Assembly (NCBI GenBank): GCA_900555435.1
Contig: USLH01000105.1
Span: 1 to 8,235 of the forward strand
Reading direction: 5' to 3'
Length of the DNA: 8,235 nucleotides
Source of the DNA: an uncultured Oscillospiraceae bacterium
GTDB lineage: Bacteria > Bacillota > Clostridia > Oscillospirales > Ruminococcaceae
Below are positions 1 through 5,215 of this stretch, one piece after another; within the stretch, counting starts at the first letter, position 1, and each line of letters starts with the position of its first letter. A program made the position numbers and the translations under genes. The notes beneath the pieces are model-generated. The model did not search any database. It was not told the DNA's origin and saw only the letters and a program-made list of their open reading frames with translations.

Positions 1-67
1 GGTATCGCTATCGAGATCATGGAACTAAAATAATTCGTAAAACCGTTAATTTATTCGGTAAATTCAT
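1..67 (-). CDS. pgsA: PgsA (phosphatidylglycerophosphate synthase), N-terminal fragment, apparently frameshifted
   Basis: PgsA is the membrane CDP-alcohol phosphatidyltransferase that joins CDP-diacylglycerol and glycerol-3-phosphate, the first committed step to phosphatidylglycerol. The ATG at 67-65 opens MNLPNKLTVLRIILVP, which matches the characteristic PgsA N-terminus leading into the first membrane helix. A GAGG ribosome binding site lies 6 bases upstream, and the start is 14 bases after the preceding RodZ-like stop, matching the known rodZ-pgsA order of Bacillota. After 16 codons the frame meets TGA at 19-17. One frame over, from base 20, the reading continues as hydrophobic MISIAI, as expected for the first helix. 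A single missing base near 20-21 would therefore restore the gene. This is either a contig-edge sequence error or a real frameshift. Identity rests on a short but distinctive stretch plus synteny. Confidence 0.62.
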
Positions 68-81
68 ACAATGCCTCGTTT

Positions 82-624
82 CTAATACGTTTCACCCGTA
101 TAATCTTCACCGGTACCATAGCTGGCATCATAGCTTTGATCATAACTTGCATCATAGCTTGTGTCCGCACTTTCATCTTGTGAACTGTCCGTTGTAGAAG
201 AATCGGTATCTTTTTCTGAGCTCTTACCATTTTTATCTAAGATATCAAAATAAAGTACAGCAGAAGTACCTTCGGTCCAATTTGCTTTAGAGAAAGAAAC
301 CGATTTACCATTCAAACGAATCTTATTGTTCGAATACGTACCAATTTCCACTTGAATCAAACAAGCATCTTCCACTTTAAAGGTCTGTTTGAAAGTACCA
401 CTATACACTTTATCCGCATCATCGGTAATCAATTCATCATCTTTATAGACAGCGACTGTACTATCTTCTGGTAAAGTAACCGTAACCGTCACTTCATCCG
501 AATGACCAACAATACCTGATACTTCATATACATTGTTATCTTTATCGCTGGCATTTAATTTCACCGTCTTTGAACTTTCGGAATCACTGGTTTTCAAGAC
601 CAGCTCCTTAAACCACTCGGACAT
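82..624 (-). CDS. rodZ: C-terminal half of a RodZ-like cell-shape protein, its N-terminus replaced in frame by tRNA-Ser sequence
   Basis: RodZ is a bitopic membrane protein that links the MreB cytoskeleton to the elongation machinery. It normally has an N-terminal helix-turn-helix domain, one membrane helix, a low-complexity linker and an extracellular beta domain (DUF4115). Here residues about 35-130 show the DUF4115 pattern: VTVTVTLPEDSTVAVYKDD, then YSGTFKQTF, a VEIGTYSNN segment, IRLNGKSVSF and VLYFDI. The tail from about 131 is Ser/Asp/Tyr-rich with SYDA-type repeats. No HTH or membrane helix is present. Residues 1 to about 17 (MSEWFKELVLKTSD...) are the translation of a tRNA-Ser gene, a well-known spurious peptide type, so the ATG at 624 is not a credible start; GGAG sits only about 2 bases from it. 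The pgsA start follows after 14 bases, supporting rodZ. Composition is AT-richer than the genes to the right. The true upstream part of the gene is absent from this window. Confidence 0.7.
   Translation of the reverse strand: MSEWFKELVLKTSDSESSKTVKLNASDKDNNVYEVSGIVGHSDEVTVTVTLPEDSTVAVYKDDELITDDADKVYSGTFKQTFKVEDACLIQVEIGTYSNNKIRLNGKSVSFSKANWTEGTSAVLYFDILDKNGKSSEKDTDSSTTDSSQDESADTSYDASYDQSYDASYGTGEDYTGETY
112..162 (-). repeat. Degenerate 12-base tandem repeat encoding Ser-Tyr-Asp-X
   Basis: About four copies of a 12-base unit (variants of AGCTATGATGCA on the minus strand) encode SYDA, SYDQ, SYDA and SYGT at the C-terminus of the RodZ-like protein. The copies differ at third positions and in the final codon, so the repeat is moderately old. 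It forms an acidic, tyrosine-rich, probably disordered extracellular tail. Confidence 0.7.
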
Positions 625-630
625 CTCTCC
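575..630 (-). tRNA. tRNA-Ser(UGA), 5' two-thirds only, truncated
   Basis: Read on the minus strand from 630, the sequence folds as the first part of a serine tRNA. It has acceptor strand GGAGAGA, TG, D-arm TCC-GAGTGGTTTAA-GGA, G26, then anticodon stem CTGGT, loop CTTGAAA and stem ACCAG. The anticodon TGA is at 596-594, and the start of the long class II variable arm (TGATTCCGAAAG) follows. After 575 the sequence becomes RodZ coding sequence. There is no variable-arm closure, no T-arm and no TCTCTCC acceptor partner, so no functional tRNA can be made here. A good promoter precedes it, which argues that it was a real tRNA gene up to the junction. Another tRNA-Ser(UGA) copy, or an intact version of this one in the true genome, must exist. 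Confidence 0.85.
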
Positions 631-651
631 GTGTAAGTTTCTTCACACGGA
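628..651 (-). other. Hairpin in the pre-tRNA leader overlapping the tRNA 5' end
   Basis: TCCGTGT (651-645) and ACACGGA (634-628) form a perfect 7-bp inverted repeat around a 10-base loop that can itself pair AAG/CTT. The 3' arm takes in the first three bases of the mature tRNA. Since the tRNA is truncated here, any role in leader processing is moot in this copy. The repeat is visible in the sequence; function is unknown. Confidence 0.4.
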
Positions 652-660
652 ACATTTAAT

Positions 661-689
661 ATTTTAGCATAGTTTACTCGATTTGTCAA
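661..689 (-). promoter_or_regulatory. Sigma-A promoter of the tRNA-Ser gene
   Basis: On the minus strand there is a consensus -35 TTGACA (689-684), a 17-base spacer and -10 TAAAAT (666-661), preceded by an A/T-rich stretch that may act as an UP element. The predicted start is near 654, about 24 bases before the tRNA 5' end, the usual layout for a stable-RNA promoter. Confidence 0.75.
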
Positions 690-730
690 CGGTTTTTGAA
701 AAAATATCTAGTTTTTCCGTAAAAGCGGAT

Positions 731-763
731 CCGCAGGACATTTCCGAAAGGGGCGTCCTGCGG
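731..763 (-). terminator. Probable terminator of the tcdA operon
   Basis: CCGCAGGAC and GTCCTGCGG form a perfect 9-bp stem with a 15-base loop, 11 bases after the tcdA stop codon. On the minus strand it is followed by ATCCGCTTTTACGG, only a short and slightly distant T-run, so intrinsic termination may be inefficient. No T-run follows on the plus strand. Confidence 0.55.
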
Positions 764-773
764 GGGAAGGGCT

Positions 774-1550
774 TTATGCACCGATGCCGTTTCCCCGGAC
801 ACCGGTCAGATCCTTGATGACCTCTCCGGCGATGATAAGGCCTACCGTGGAAGGAACAAAGGCGTTGCTGCCGGGAACCTGCCGCCGCTGGGTGCATTTC
901 CGGGCGGTGCCGGGAGGGCAGATGCAGTGGGTGCGGCAGCTGATGGTCGTGTCGTCGATGGGGGTCAGGGGGAGCTCCTTGGAATAGACCACCTTAAGGC
1001 TTTTGATCTTCCGCTTTTTTAAAGCGTTGCGCATGACCTTGGCAAGGGGGCAGACGGAGGTCTTATAAATATCCGTTACCCGGAAGGCAGTGGGATCCAT
1101 TTTGTTCCCGGCTCCCATGGAACTGATGATGGGGACGTTGGCGGCTTTGGCCTGCTCCACAAGGGCGATCTTTCCGGTGACCGTATCGATGGCGTCGATG
1201 ACGTAGTCGTATTGGGTAAAGTCGAATTCCCCGGCGGTTTCCGGGCCGTAGAAGGTCTTATAGGTGCGCACTATGGCATCGGGGTTGATGTCGGCGATCC
1301 GCTCTTTTGCCACGTCCACCTTGTACTGGCCGACGGTTTTCCGGGTAGCGTAGAGCTGGCGGTTTAAATTGGTCAGACAGACCTTGTCATCATCGATCAG
1401 GTCGACGGCGCCCACGCCGCTGCGGATCAGGGCCTCCACGGCATAGCCACCGACGCCGCCGATGCCGAAAACGGCTACCCGGGAGGCGGCGAGCTTCTCC
1501 ATGGCTTCCTTTCCGAAAAGAAGCTGGGTTCTTGAAAACTGGTTCAGCAT
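774..1550 (-). CDS. tcdA: tRNA threonylcarbamoyladenosine dehydratase TcdA (CsdL/YgdL), ThiF/E1-like
   Basis: TcdA uses ATP to cyclise the threonylcarbamoyl group of t6A37 in ANN-decoding tRNAs to the hydantoin ct6A. The 258-residue protein has the E1-like nucleotide-binding core: VFGIGGVGGY (residues 27-36), the acidic LIDDDKV (51-57), NLNRQ (61-65) and a DAIDT segment (119-123). It also has the family C-terminal FVPSTVGLIIAGEVIKDL (221-238). KSLKVVYSKE (183-192) is the usual TcdA strand. Four cysteines (205, 209, 211, 219) cluster in CRTHCICPPGT...KC; from memory this is seen in clostridial relatives and might bind metal, but that is inference. The ATG at 1550 follows AAAAGGAG at about 6 bases. 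It is last in the five-gene operon, 16 bases after the GNAT gene, with a terminator-like hairpin behind. HesA/MoeB/ThiF proteins share the fold, but the C-terminal motif favours TcdA. Confidence 0.9.
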   Translation of the reverse strand: MLNQFSRTQLLFGKEAMEKLAASRVAVFGIGGVGGYAVEALIRSGVGAVDLIDDDKVCLTNLNRQLYATRKTVGQYKVDVAKERIADINPDAIVRTYKTFYGPETAGEFDFTQYDYVIDAIDTVTGKIALVEQAKAANVPIISSMGAGNKMDPTAFRVTDIYKTSVCPLAKVMRNALKKRKIKSLKVVYSKELPLTPIDDTTISCRTHCICPPGTARKCTQRRQVPGSNAFVPSTVGLIIAGEVIKDLTGVRGNGIGA

Positions 1551-1566
1551 AGGTTTCTCCTTTTAA

Positions 1567-2058
1567 TCAGACGGGAAGCTCGTAGTTATCGATGTTCCGG
1601 AAAGCTCCCATTTTGTAGCCCACCTCATGGAGGGTGCCGCAGAAGCGGAAGCCGAATTTTTCATGGATCCGGGCGCTGGCTTCGTTGTCGCTGGTGATGA
1701 CGGAGACCACCGAGTGGATCTTCGGGTGTTCTTTGGCAATTTTTAAAATGGCTTCCATCAAAGCGGAGGCCACGCCCATGCGGCGGTAGGCTTCGCCGAC
1801 GTAAATGGAAAGCTCCACCGTGGAGGCGTAGGCTTCTTTTGTCCGGTACTCGGAGAGGGAAGCGTAGCCGGCGGGGACGCCGTTGATCTCGGCGGTGAGG
1901 ATGAAATGGGTATCGGTGGCGTGGCTCTCATACCACTCTTCCCACTGCGCCATGGTGCGGGGATGGAGGTCTAGGGTGGCGACGCCATGCTCCACCTCGT
2001 GGTTGTAGATGGCAAGAAGGGCGGGCAGATCCCGCTTTTCGGTTTTACGGATCAGCAT
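1567..2058 (-). CDS. GNAT N-acetyltransferase, phosphinothricin/methionine-sulfoximine acetyltransferase-like
   Basis: This 163-residue single-domain GNAT enzyme is predicted to transfer acetyl from acetyl-CoA to a small amine. The N-terminal IRKTEKRDLPALLAIYNHEV and the following ATLDLHPRTMAQWEEWY match the PAT/MddA subgroup, which acetylates phosphinothricin, methionine sulfoximine and similar glutamate or methionine analogues. Motif A lies at about 84-101, with the pyrophosphate-binding RRMGVASAL (92-100). Motif B, NEASARIHEKFGF (125-137), and the C-terminal GYKMGAFRNIDNY are also typical of PAT. The start has AAGGAAAA upstream. It lies 25 bases after mnmA and 16 before tcdA, in the same operon. 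The real substrate is unknown. Members of this subgroup in anaerobes are usually housekeeping detoxification enzymes rather than resistance genes. Confidence 0.82.
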   Translation of the reverse strand: MLIRKTEKRDLPALLAIYNHEVEHGVATLDLHPRTMAQWEEWYESHATDTHFILTAEINGVPAGYASLSEYRTKEAYASTVELSIYVGEAYRRMGVASALMEAILKIAKEHPKIHSVVSVITSDNEASARIHEKFGFRFCGTLHEVGYKMGAFRNIDNYELPV

Positions 2059-2083
2059 ATGGATTTTCCTTTTCGGTTTGCTT

Positions 2084-3166
2084 TTAGCGGATCACGCCGG
2101 TGATGGTGCCGCCGCCTAAGACCAGATCGCCGTCGTAGAGGACAACAGCCTGTCCCACGGTGATGGCACGCTGGGGTTCGTCAAATTCCAGTCGGATGCC
2201 GTTGCCTTCCGGATAGGCAGTGGCCCACTGCTCCGTCTGGCGATAGCGGGTCTTGGCTTTTAAGCGGAGGGGGGCTTCCAGCCGGTCGAAGGGAATCCAG
2301 TTTAAGTCGTCAGCAATAAGGCCCTTGGAAAAGAGCAGGGCTTCCTTTCCTACGGATACGGTGTTGTTCGCCATGTCCTTTTGGAAGACATAGGCAGGCT
2401 CGCCCAAAGCGATCCCTAACCCCTTTCGCTGACCGATGGTGTAGGCCACAGCGCCCCGGTGGGTGCCGACGACGGCCCCGGAGGCATCCAAAAAGTTTCC
2501 GGGCGGGTAGTGCTTGCCGGTGTACTGCTCCATGAATTTCACATAATCCCCGTCGGGGACAAAGCAGATGTCCTGGCTGTCAGGCTTTTCCCAGTTGTCA
2601 AAGCCCTGGGTTTCGGCGATGCGGCGGGTCTCCTGCTTGGACATTTCCCCCAGCGGGAAGAGGGTGTGCCGCAGCTCCTCCTGAGTCATGGAATAGAGGA
2701 CGTAGCTCTGATCCTTGGAAGGATCCAGCGCCTTTTTCAAGAGAAAACGGCCGTCCTTTTCCTCGATCCGGGCGTAGTGGCCGGTGACTACATAATAACA
2801 GCCGTTCTTTTCGGCGAAGTCTAAGAGCTTTTGAAACTTCATATACCGGTTGCAGTCAATGCAAGGGTTAGGAGTGCCGCCGGCTTCATAGGTGGCAATG
2901 AACTTTTCGATGATCTTTTCCTTGAAGTCGAAGGTGAAGTCCAGAACTTCGTAGGGGATGTCCAAGCGGTAGGCCACCTCCGCCGCATCGTCGATGTCCC
3001 GTTGGGAGCAGCAGGTATGGAAGCGGCTGAGTCCGATGTCCTCGTTGCGGTAAAGGCGCATGGTGGTTCCCATGCAGGAATAGCCCCGCTCCTTCATAAG
3101 ATAGGCAGCGACGGAGCTGTCTACGCCGCCGCTCATGGCGATAAGGGCTGTCTTTTCAGATGCCAT
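2084..3166 (-). CDS. mnmA: tRNA-specific 2-thiouridylase MnmA (TrmU)
   Basis: MnmA adenylates and then thiolates C2 of U34 in tRNA-Lys, tRNA-Glu and tRNA-Gln, taking persulfide sulfur from a cysteine desulfurase. The 360 residues are full length. The PP-loop ATPase motif SGGVDSS is at 12-18, the NPCIDCN motif holds the first catalytic cysteine (Cys102), and SQDICF holds the second (Cys201). A TIGQRKGLGI segment (243-252) precedes the C-terminal beta-barrel domains, and KDQSYVLY (141-148) is the family tRNA-contact block. The ATG at 3166 follows AAAAGGAG at 7 bases and is 12 bases after the C39 gene stop. Unlike the cymR-iscS-mnmA cluster of Bacillus subtilis, no desulfurase gene is adjacent, but an Rrf2 regulator and cysK lie about 2-4 kb away. 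Confidence is very high. Confidence 0.97.
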   Translation of the reverse strand: MASEKTALIAMSGGVDSSVAAYLMKERGYSCMGTTMRLYRNEDIGLSRFHTCCSQRDIDDAAEVAYRLDIPYEVLDFTFDFKEKIIEKFIATYEAGGTPNPCIDCNRYMKFQKLLDFAEKNGCYYVVTGHYARIEEKDGRFLLKKALDPSKDQSYVLYSMTQEELRHTLFPLGEMSKQETRRIAETQGFDNWEKPDSQDICFVPDGDYVKFMEQYTGKHYPPGNFLDASGAVVGTHRGAVAYTIGQRKGLGIALGEPAYVFQKDMANNTVSVGKEALLFSKGLIADDLNWIPFDRLEAPLRLKAKTRYRQTEQWATAYPEGNGIRLEFDEPQRAITVGQAVVLYDGDLVLGGGTITGVIR

Positions 3167-3178
3167 GGATTTCTCCTT

Positions 3179-3796
3179 TTAAATGAAATATTCAATGGTT
3201 TTTTCGTCGGTAAGCTCCGTTTCCTGATCGAAGAGGAGGATCGCTTCCCGTTCATCGATCTTCCCCAAGGAGTAAAGCTCTTCCGTTTCCTGATCGAACC
3301 GGGCGAAGGGGACGATGCGGTTATACTCCGTGGTGTGATCCAGGACGATGGTCACGTCGGTTTCCGGGATGGTCTCCTCATAATAGGGGTCGAAGAGGAG
3401 AATCGCCTCTTCGGTGATGCCGGTGAACAGGACGTAGTGGGGCACCTCCGAATAAAGCCGCACCACCGCTGCGCCTTGTCGGTGCAGGGCGTCCCGCAGC
3501 TCCCCGTCCTCCCGGAGGTTTACGGCGCTGCCGGAGAGATAGCGGCTGGAAATGGGGAGCTTCCCCGTTTTTCCGAAGCCGTCCAGCCAGCTGCTCAAAA
3601 ACATCATGGCTGCCCGGGAAGTGCCCCGTTTTCCGGGGGAGCCTTCTTCGCCGTAGCAGTCAAGGCAGTAAAGCATGATGTTTCGGATCAGCTCCGGAGG
3701 AACCTTCTCCCGTTCAAACAGAAAGCTGACGGCGTTCATCAGCGAGGTGGGACCGCAGTCGTACTCGGTCATCTGGTAGTGCAGAGGGTTTTTCAA
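3179..3796 (-). CDS. Stand-alone C39-like (papain-fold) cysteine peptidase, TTG start
   Basis: A 205-residue protein of the C39-like peptidase group. The N-terminal HYQMTEYDCGPTSLMNA carries an oxyanion Gln8 exactly six residues before the nucleophile Cys14. The candidate triad partners are His120 in EVPHYVLFTGI and Asp136 in LLFDPYYEE, so all the active-site residues expected of the fold are present. There is no signal peptide, membrane segment or ABC transporter part, so it is predicted to be cytoplasmic, unlike C39 bacteriocin exporters. After about 170 there is an acidic tail with no recognised domain. The start is TTG at 3796, with GGGAGG 7 bases upstream, and only 2 bases separate it from the M20 peptidase stop, so translation is likely coupled. 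Its substrate is unknown. No bacteriocin precursor with a double-glycine leader is visible nearby. Confidence 0.75.
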   Translation of the reverse strand: MKNPLHYQMTEYDCGPTSLMNAVSFLFEREKVPPELIRNIMLYCLDCYGEEGSPGKRGTSRAAMMFLSSWLDGFGKTGKLPISSRYLSGSAVNLREDGELRDALHRQGAAVVRLYSEVPHYVLFTGITEEAILLFDPYYEETIPETDVTIVLDHTTEYNRIVPFARFDQETEELYSLGKIDEREAILLFDQETELTDEKTIEYFI

Positions 3797-3798
3797 GG

Positions 3799-4911
3799 TC
3801 AGTCCTCCCGGAGCATCAGGGCAAGAGTCAGCTCCGACGCTTTCATAAGCTCCGAAACGGAGGTGTATTCACTGCAGGAATGGCAGTTGTTCATGCCGCA
3901 GGCCACCACGACGCCGCGCACGCCGTGATGGAAGAAGTGGTTGTTGTCGCTTCCGCCGTAGGTGGAAAGGAGCGTTCCGGGAAGGAAAAGCTCCCGACAG
4001 GCGTTTTGGAACCGCCGGGCGACCGGTTCTTCCGCATCCACCCGGAAGGCAAGGCAAAGAGTCTCCGTAGTAAAGGAAAGGGAAGCGCCGTAGTGAGCGG
4101 CAGCACATTCCATCTGCTGCCGGATCCGGTCAAGGGCGCTTCGGGCGCTTTCATCGGAAAAGCTCCGGACTTCACCGGTGACGGTGCAGAATTCGGGAAC
4201 GACGTTGTCGGCGCTTCCGCCGAAAATCGTACCGACATTTACCGTCGTATCCCCGATCCGGCCGCAGTCGATGGCGGAAACGGCTTCCGCAGCCGCCTTT
4301 ACAGCATGGATCCCTTCCTCCGGGGAGAAGGCGGCGTGAGCGGCTTTCCCGTGGAAGACCGCCTTATAGGAAAGAATGGCCGGGGCCTGCAGCGCTGCGC
4401 TGCCTACCGGGCCGGTGAGGTCTAAAATATAAGCTTCTCTGGAGCGGAGCTTTTTGAAATCAAACTGCTGGATCCCGGCGCAGTAGGTCTCTTCCGCCGG
4501 GTCAAAAAGGATCTCCAGAGGGCGATGGGGCTTGCCGTTTTCTTTTAAAGCAGTCAGCGCCTCCAGAATGGCGCAGACGCCGGACAAGTCGTCGGCTCCC
4601 AGCACGGTCGTGCCGTCGGAGGTGATCTTCCCGTCGGGATGGAAGACTGCTTTCTTCCCGCAGGAAGGCTCTACCGTGTCCATGTGGGCGGAAAAGAGCA
4701 GGGGAGGGAGTGGCAGGCTCCCTTCTATATAGGTGTAAAGGCATCCGGTATTGCCGCCGATCTTTTCACCGACGTCGTCTTCTTTTGGGTCAAAGCCCAG
4801 AGCCCGGAGCTTTTCGGAAATACAGCGGCACACTTCCCGTTCGCCCCGGGAAGGGCTGTCAATGGATACCAGTTCCGTAAAAAGCCGGATCAGCCGGTCC
4901 CGGTCGATCAT
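3799..4911 (-). CDS. M20-family metallopeptidase, PepT/YqjE-like
   Basis: A 370-residue di-zinc aminopeptidase of the M20 family, most like the tripeptidase T/YqjE branch that trims short peptides in the cytoplasm. Expected metal and catalytic residues are visible: His76 and Asp78 in SAHMDTVEP, Asp107 (bridging) in GADDLSG, Glu140 (base) and Glu141 in DPAEETYCAG, Asp164 in ILDLTG, and His344 in NNCHSCSEYT. The dimerisation lid includes HGKAAHAAFSPEEG (187-200) and GGSADNVVPE (231-240). The chosen ATG (4911) has AAAAGGAGG 7 bases upstream and begins MIDRDRLIRLFTELVSIDSPS, the usual family start. The frame stays open 54 bases further upstream, but that stretch lies in the 5' leader and reaches the transcription start. 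It is the first gene of the five-gene minus-strand operon. The exact substrate is uncertain. Confidence 0.87.
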   Translation of the reverse strand: MIDRDRLIRLFTELVSIDSPSRGEREVCRCISEKLRALGFDPKEDDVGEKIGGNTGCLYTYIEGSLPLPPLLFSAHMDTVEPSCGKKAVFHPDGKITSDGTTVLGADDLSGVCAILEALTALKENGKPHRPLEILFDPAEETYCAGIQQFDFKKLRSREAYILDLTGPVGSAALQAPAILSYKAVFHGKAAHAAFSPEEGIHAVKAAAEAVSAIDCGRIGDTTVNVGTIFGGSADNVVPEFCTVTGEVRSFSDESARSALDRIRQQMECAAAHYGASLSFTTETLCLAFRVDAEEPVARRFQNACRELFLPGTLLSTYGGSDNNHFFHHGVRGVVVACGMNNCHSCSEYTSVSELMKASELTLALMLRED

Positions 4912-4927
4912 GAGACCGCCTCCTTTT

Positions 4928-4955
4928 CCAATCAATAACCGAGCAATCTGATTGG
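4928..4955 (-). promoter_or_regulatory. Inverted repeat at the 5' end of the peptidase operon mRNA
   Basis: CCAATCA (4955-4949 on the minus strand) and TGATTGG (4934-4928) pair over 7 bp around a 14-base loop, starting within a few bases of the predicted transcription start and ending just before the AAAAGGAGG site (4927-4919). It could be a 5' stabilising stem or an operator. An ATAGCC half-site (4959-4954) adjoins it. Confidence 0.35.
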
Positions 4956-4963
4956 CTATCTGC

Positions 4964-4993
4964 ATTATACTCCAAAAATCGGGGAAATGTCAA
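4964..4993 (-). promoter_or_regulatory. Promoter of the M20-C39-mnmA-GNAT-tcdA operon
   Basis: Perfect consensus hexamers on the minus strand: -35 TTGACA (4993-4988) and -10 TATAAT (4969-4964), 18 bases apart. The predicted start is near 4957, giving a leader of about 45 bases. It is the only good promoter found upstream of the five genes, whose gaps are 2 to 25 bases. Confidence 0.85.
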
Positions 4994-5046
4994 GGAAAAG
5001 CCGGCCGTTCCGGAGGGTTTGGCGGCGGGAGGGAGAAATGGATTTT

Positions 5047-5085
5047 CAATAGCCGGCTATTGGTTTTTTCTATAGCCTTCCGGAA
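5047..5085. promoter_or_regulatory. Operator-like palindrome cluster upstream of cysK
   Basis: CAATAGCCGGCTATTG (5047-5062) is a perfect 16-base palindrome. Its right GGCTAT (5055-5060) forms a second inverted repeat with ATAGCC (5072-5077), spacer 11. TTCCGGAA (5078-5085) is a further 8-base palindrome. TCTATAGCCT (5069-5078) recurs identically upstream of metN. The centre of that element is about 66 bases before the predicted cysK start, where LysR-type regulators commonly bind. Assignment to a regulator is inference. Confidence 0.55.
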
Positions 5086-5104
5086 AATTTTTCTAAAAAG
5101 GGCA

Positions 5105-5133
5105 TTGACAAGGGAAAAAAGTGGTGCTATAAT
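5105..5133 (+). promoter_or_regulatory. cysK promoter
   Basis: -35 TTGACA (5105-5110), a 17-base spacer and -10 TATAAT (5128-5133), all consensus. The predicted start is near 5140, giving a leader of about 76 bases. The core resembles the metN promoter: both read GG(C/T)ATTG(G)ACAAGG at the -35 and TATAATAA at the -10. Confidence 0.87.
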
Positions 5134-5215
5134 AAAGCCTAGCAAACAGGTAGGTTTGATGGTAAAAAGGAATCGGATCCCCAATTTGATTCAATCTGGA
5201 AAGGATGCTGCAGTT

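Larger units (their letters stand above)
4912..5215. other. 304-base divergent intergenic region between the peptidase operon and cysK
   Basis: This gap holds no gene. From left to right it contains the ribosome binding site and an inverted repeat in the leader of the peptidase operon (4919-4955), that operon's promoter (4964-4993), a palindromic operator-like cluster (5047-5085), the cysK promoter (5105-5133) and a roughly 76-base cysK leader. I see no T-box, SAM-riboswitch or cysteine-responsive RNA fold in the cysK leader. It has only a weak CAAAC/GTTTG inverted repeat (about 5144-5160). Confidence 0.8.

Noticed and set aside
622..624. ATG at 624 as a true start of a 180-residue protein
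   Set aside because: The first 17 or so codons are tRNA-Ser sequence, the GGAG is about 2 bases from the ATG, and homology to RodZ begins only after the tRNA part.
1..630. Integrative element inserted in tRNA-Ser
   Set aside because: Elements in tRNA genes usually leave or rebuild an intact tRNA, and the adjoining genes here are core rodZ and pgsA, not integrase or cargo genes.
2831..3928. 365-codon plus-strand open frame opposite mnmA and the C39 gene
   Set aside because: It spans two well-supported minus-strand genes and their junction, has no ribosome site or recognisable domain, and reflects GC-rich codon use.
4912..4965. Longer M20 peptidase start at 4965
   Set aside because: That ATG is upstream of the predicted transcription start, next to the -10. 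The ATG at 4911 has an ideal ribosome site.
5134..5215. T-box or other cysteine/SAM riboswitch in the cysK leader
   Set aside because: The leader is only about 76 bases, with a single weak 5-bp hairpin and no T-box motif, anti-terminator or terminator.
5159..5215. Longer cysK start at the ATG at 5159
   Set aside because: It adds 19 residues not seen in CysK, with only a weak AGG before it. The ATG at 5216 fits the family start and has AAAGGA.
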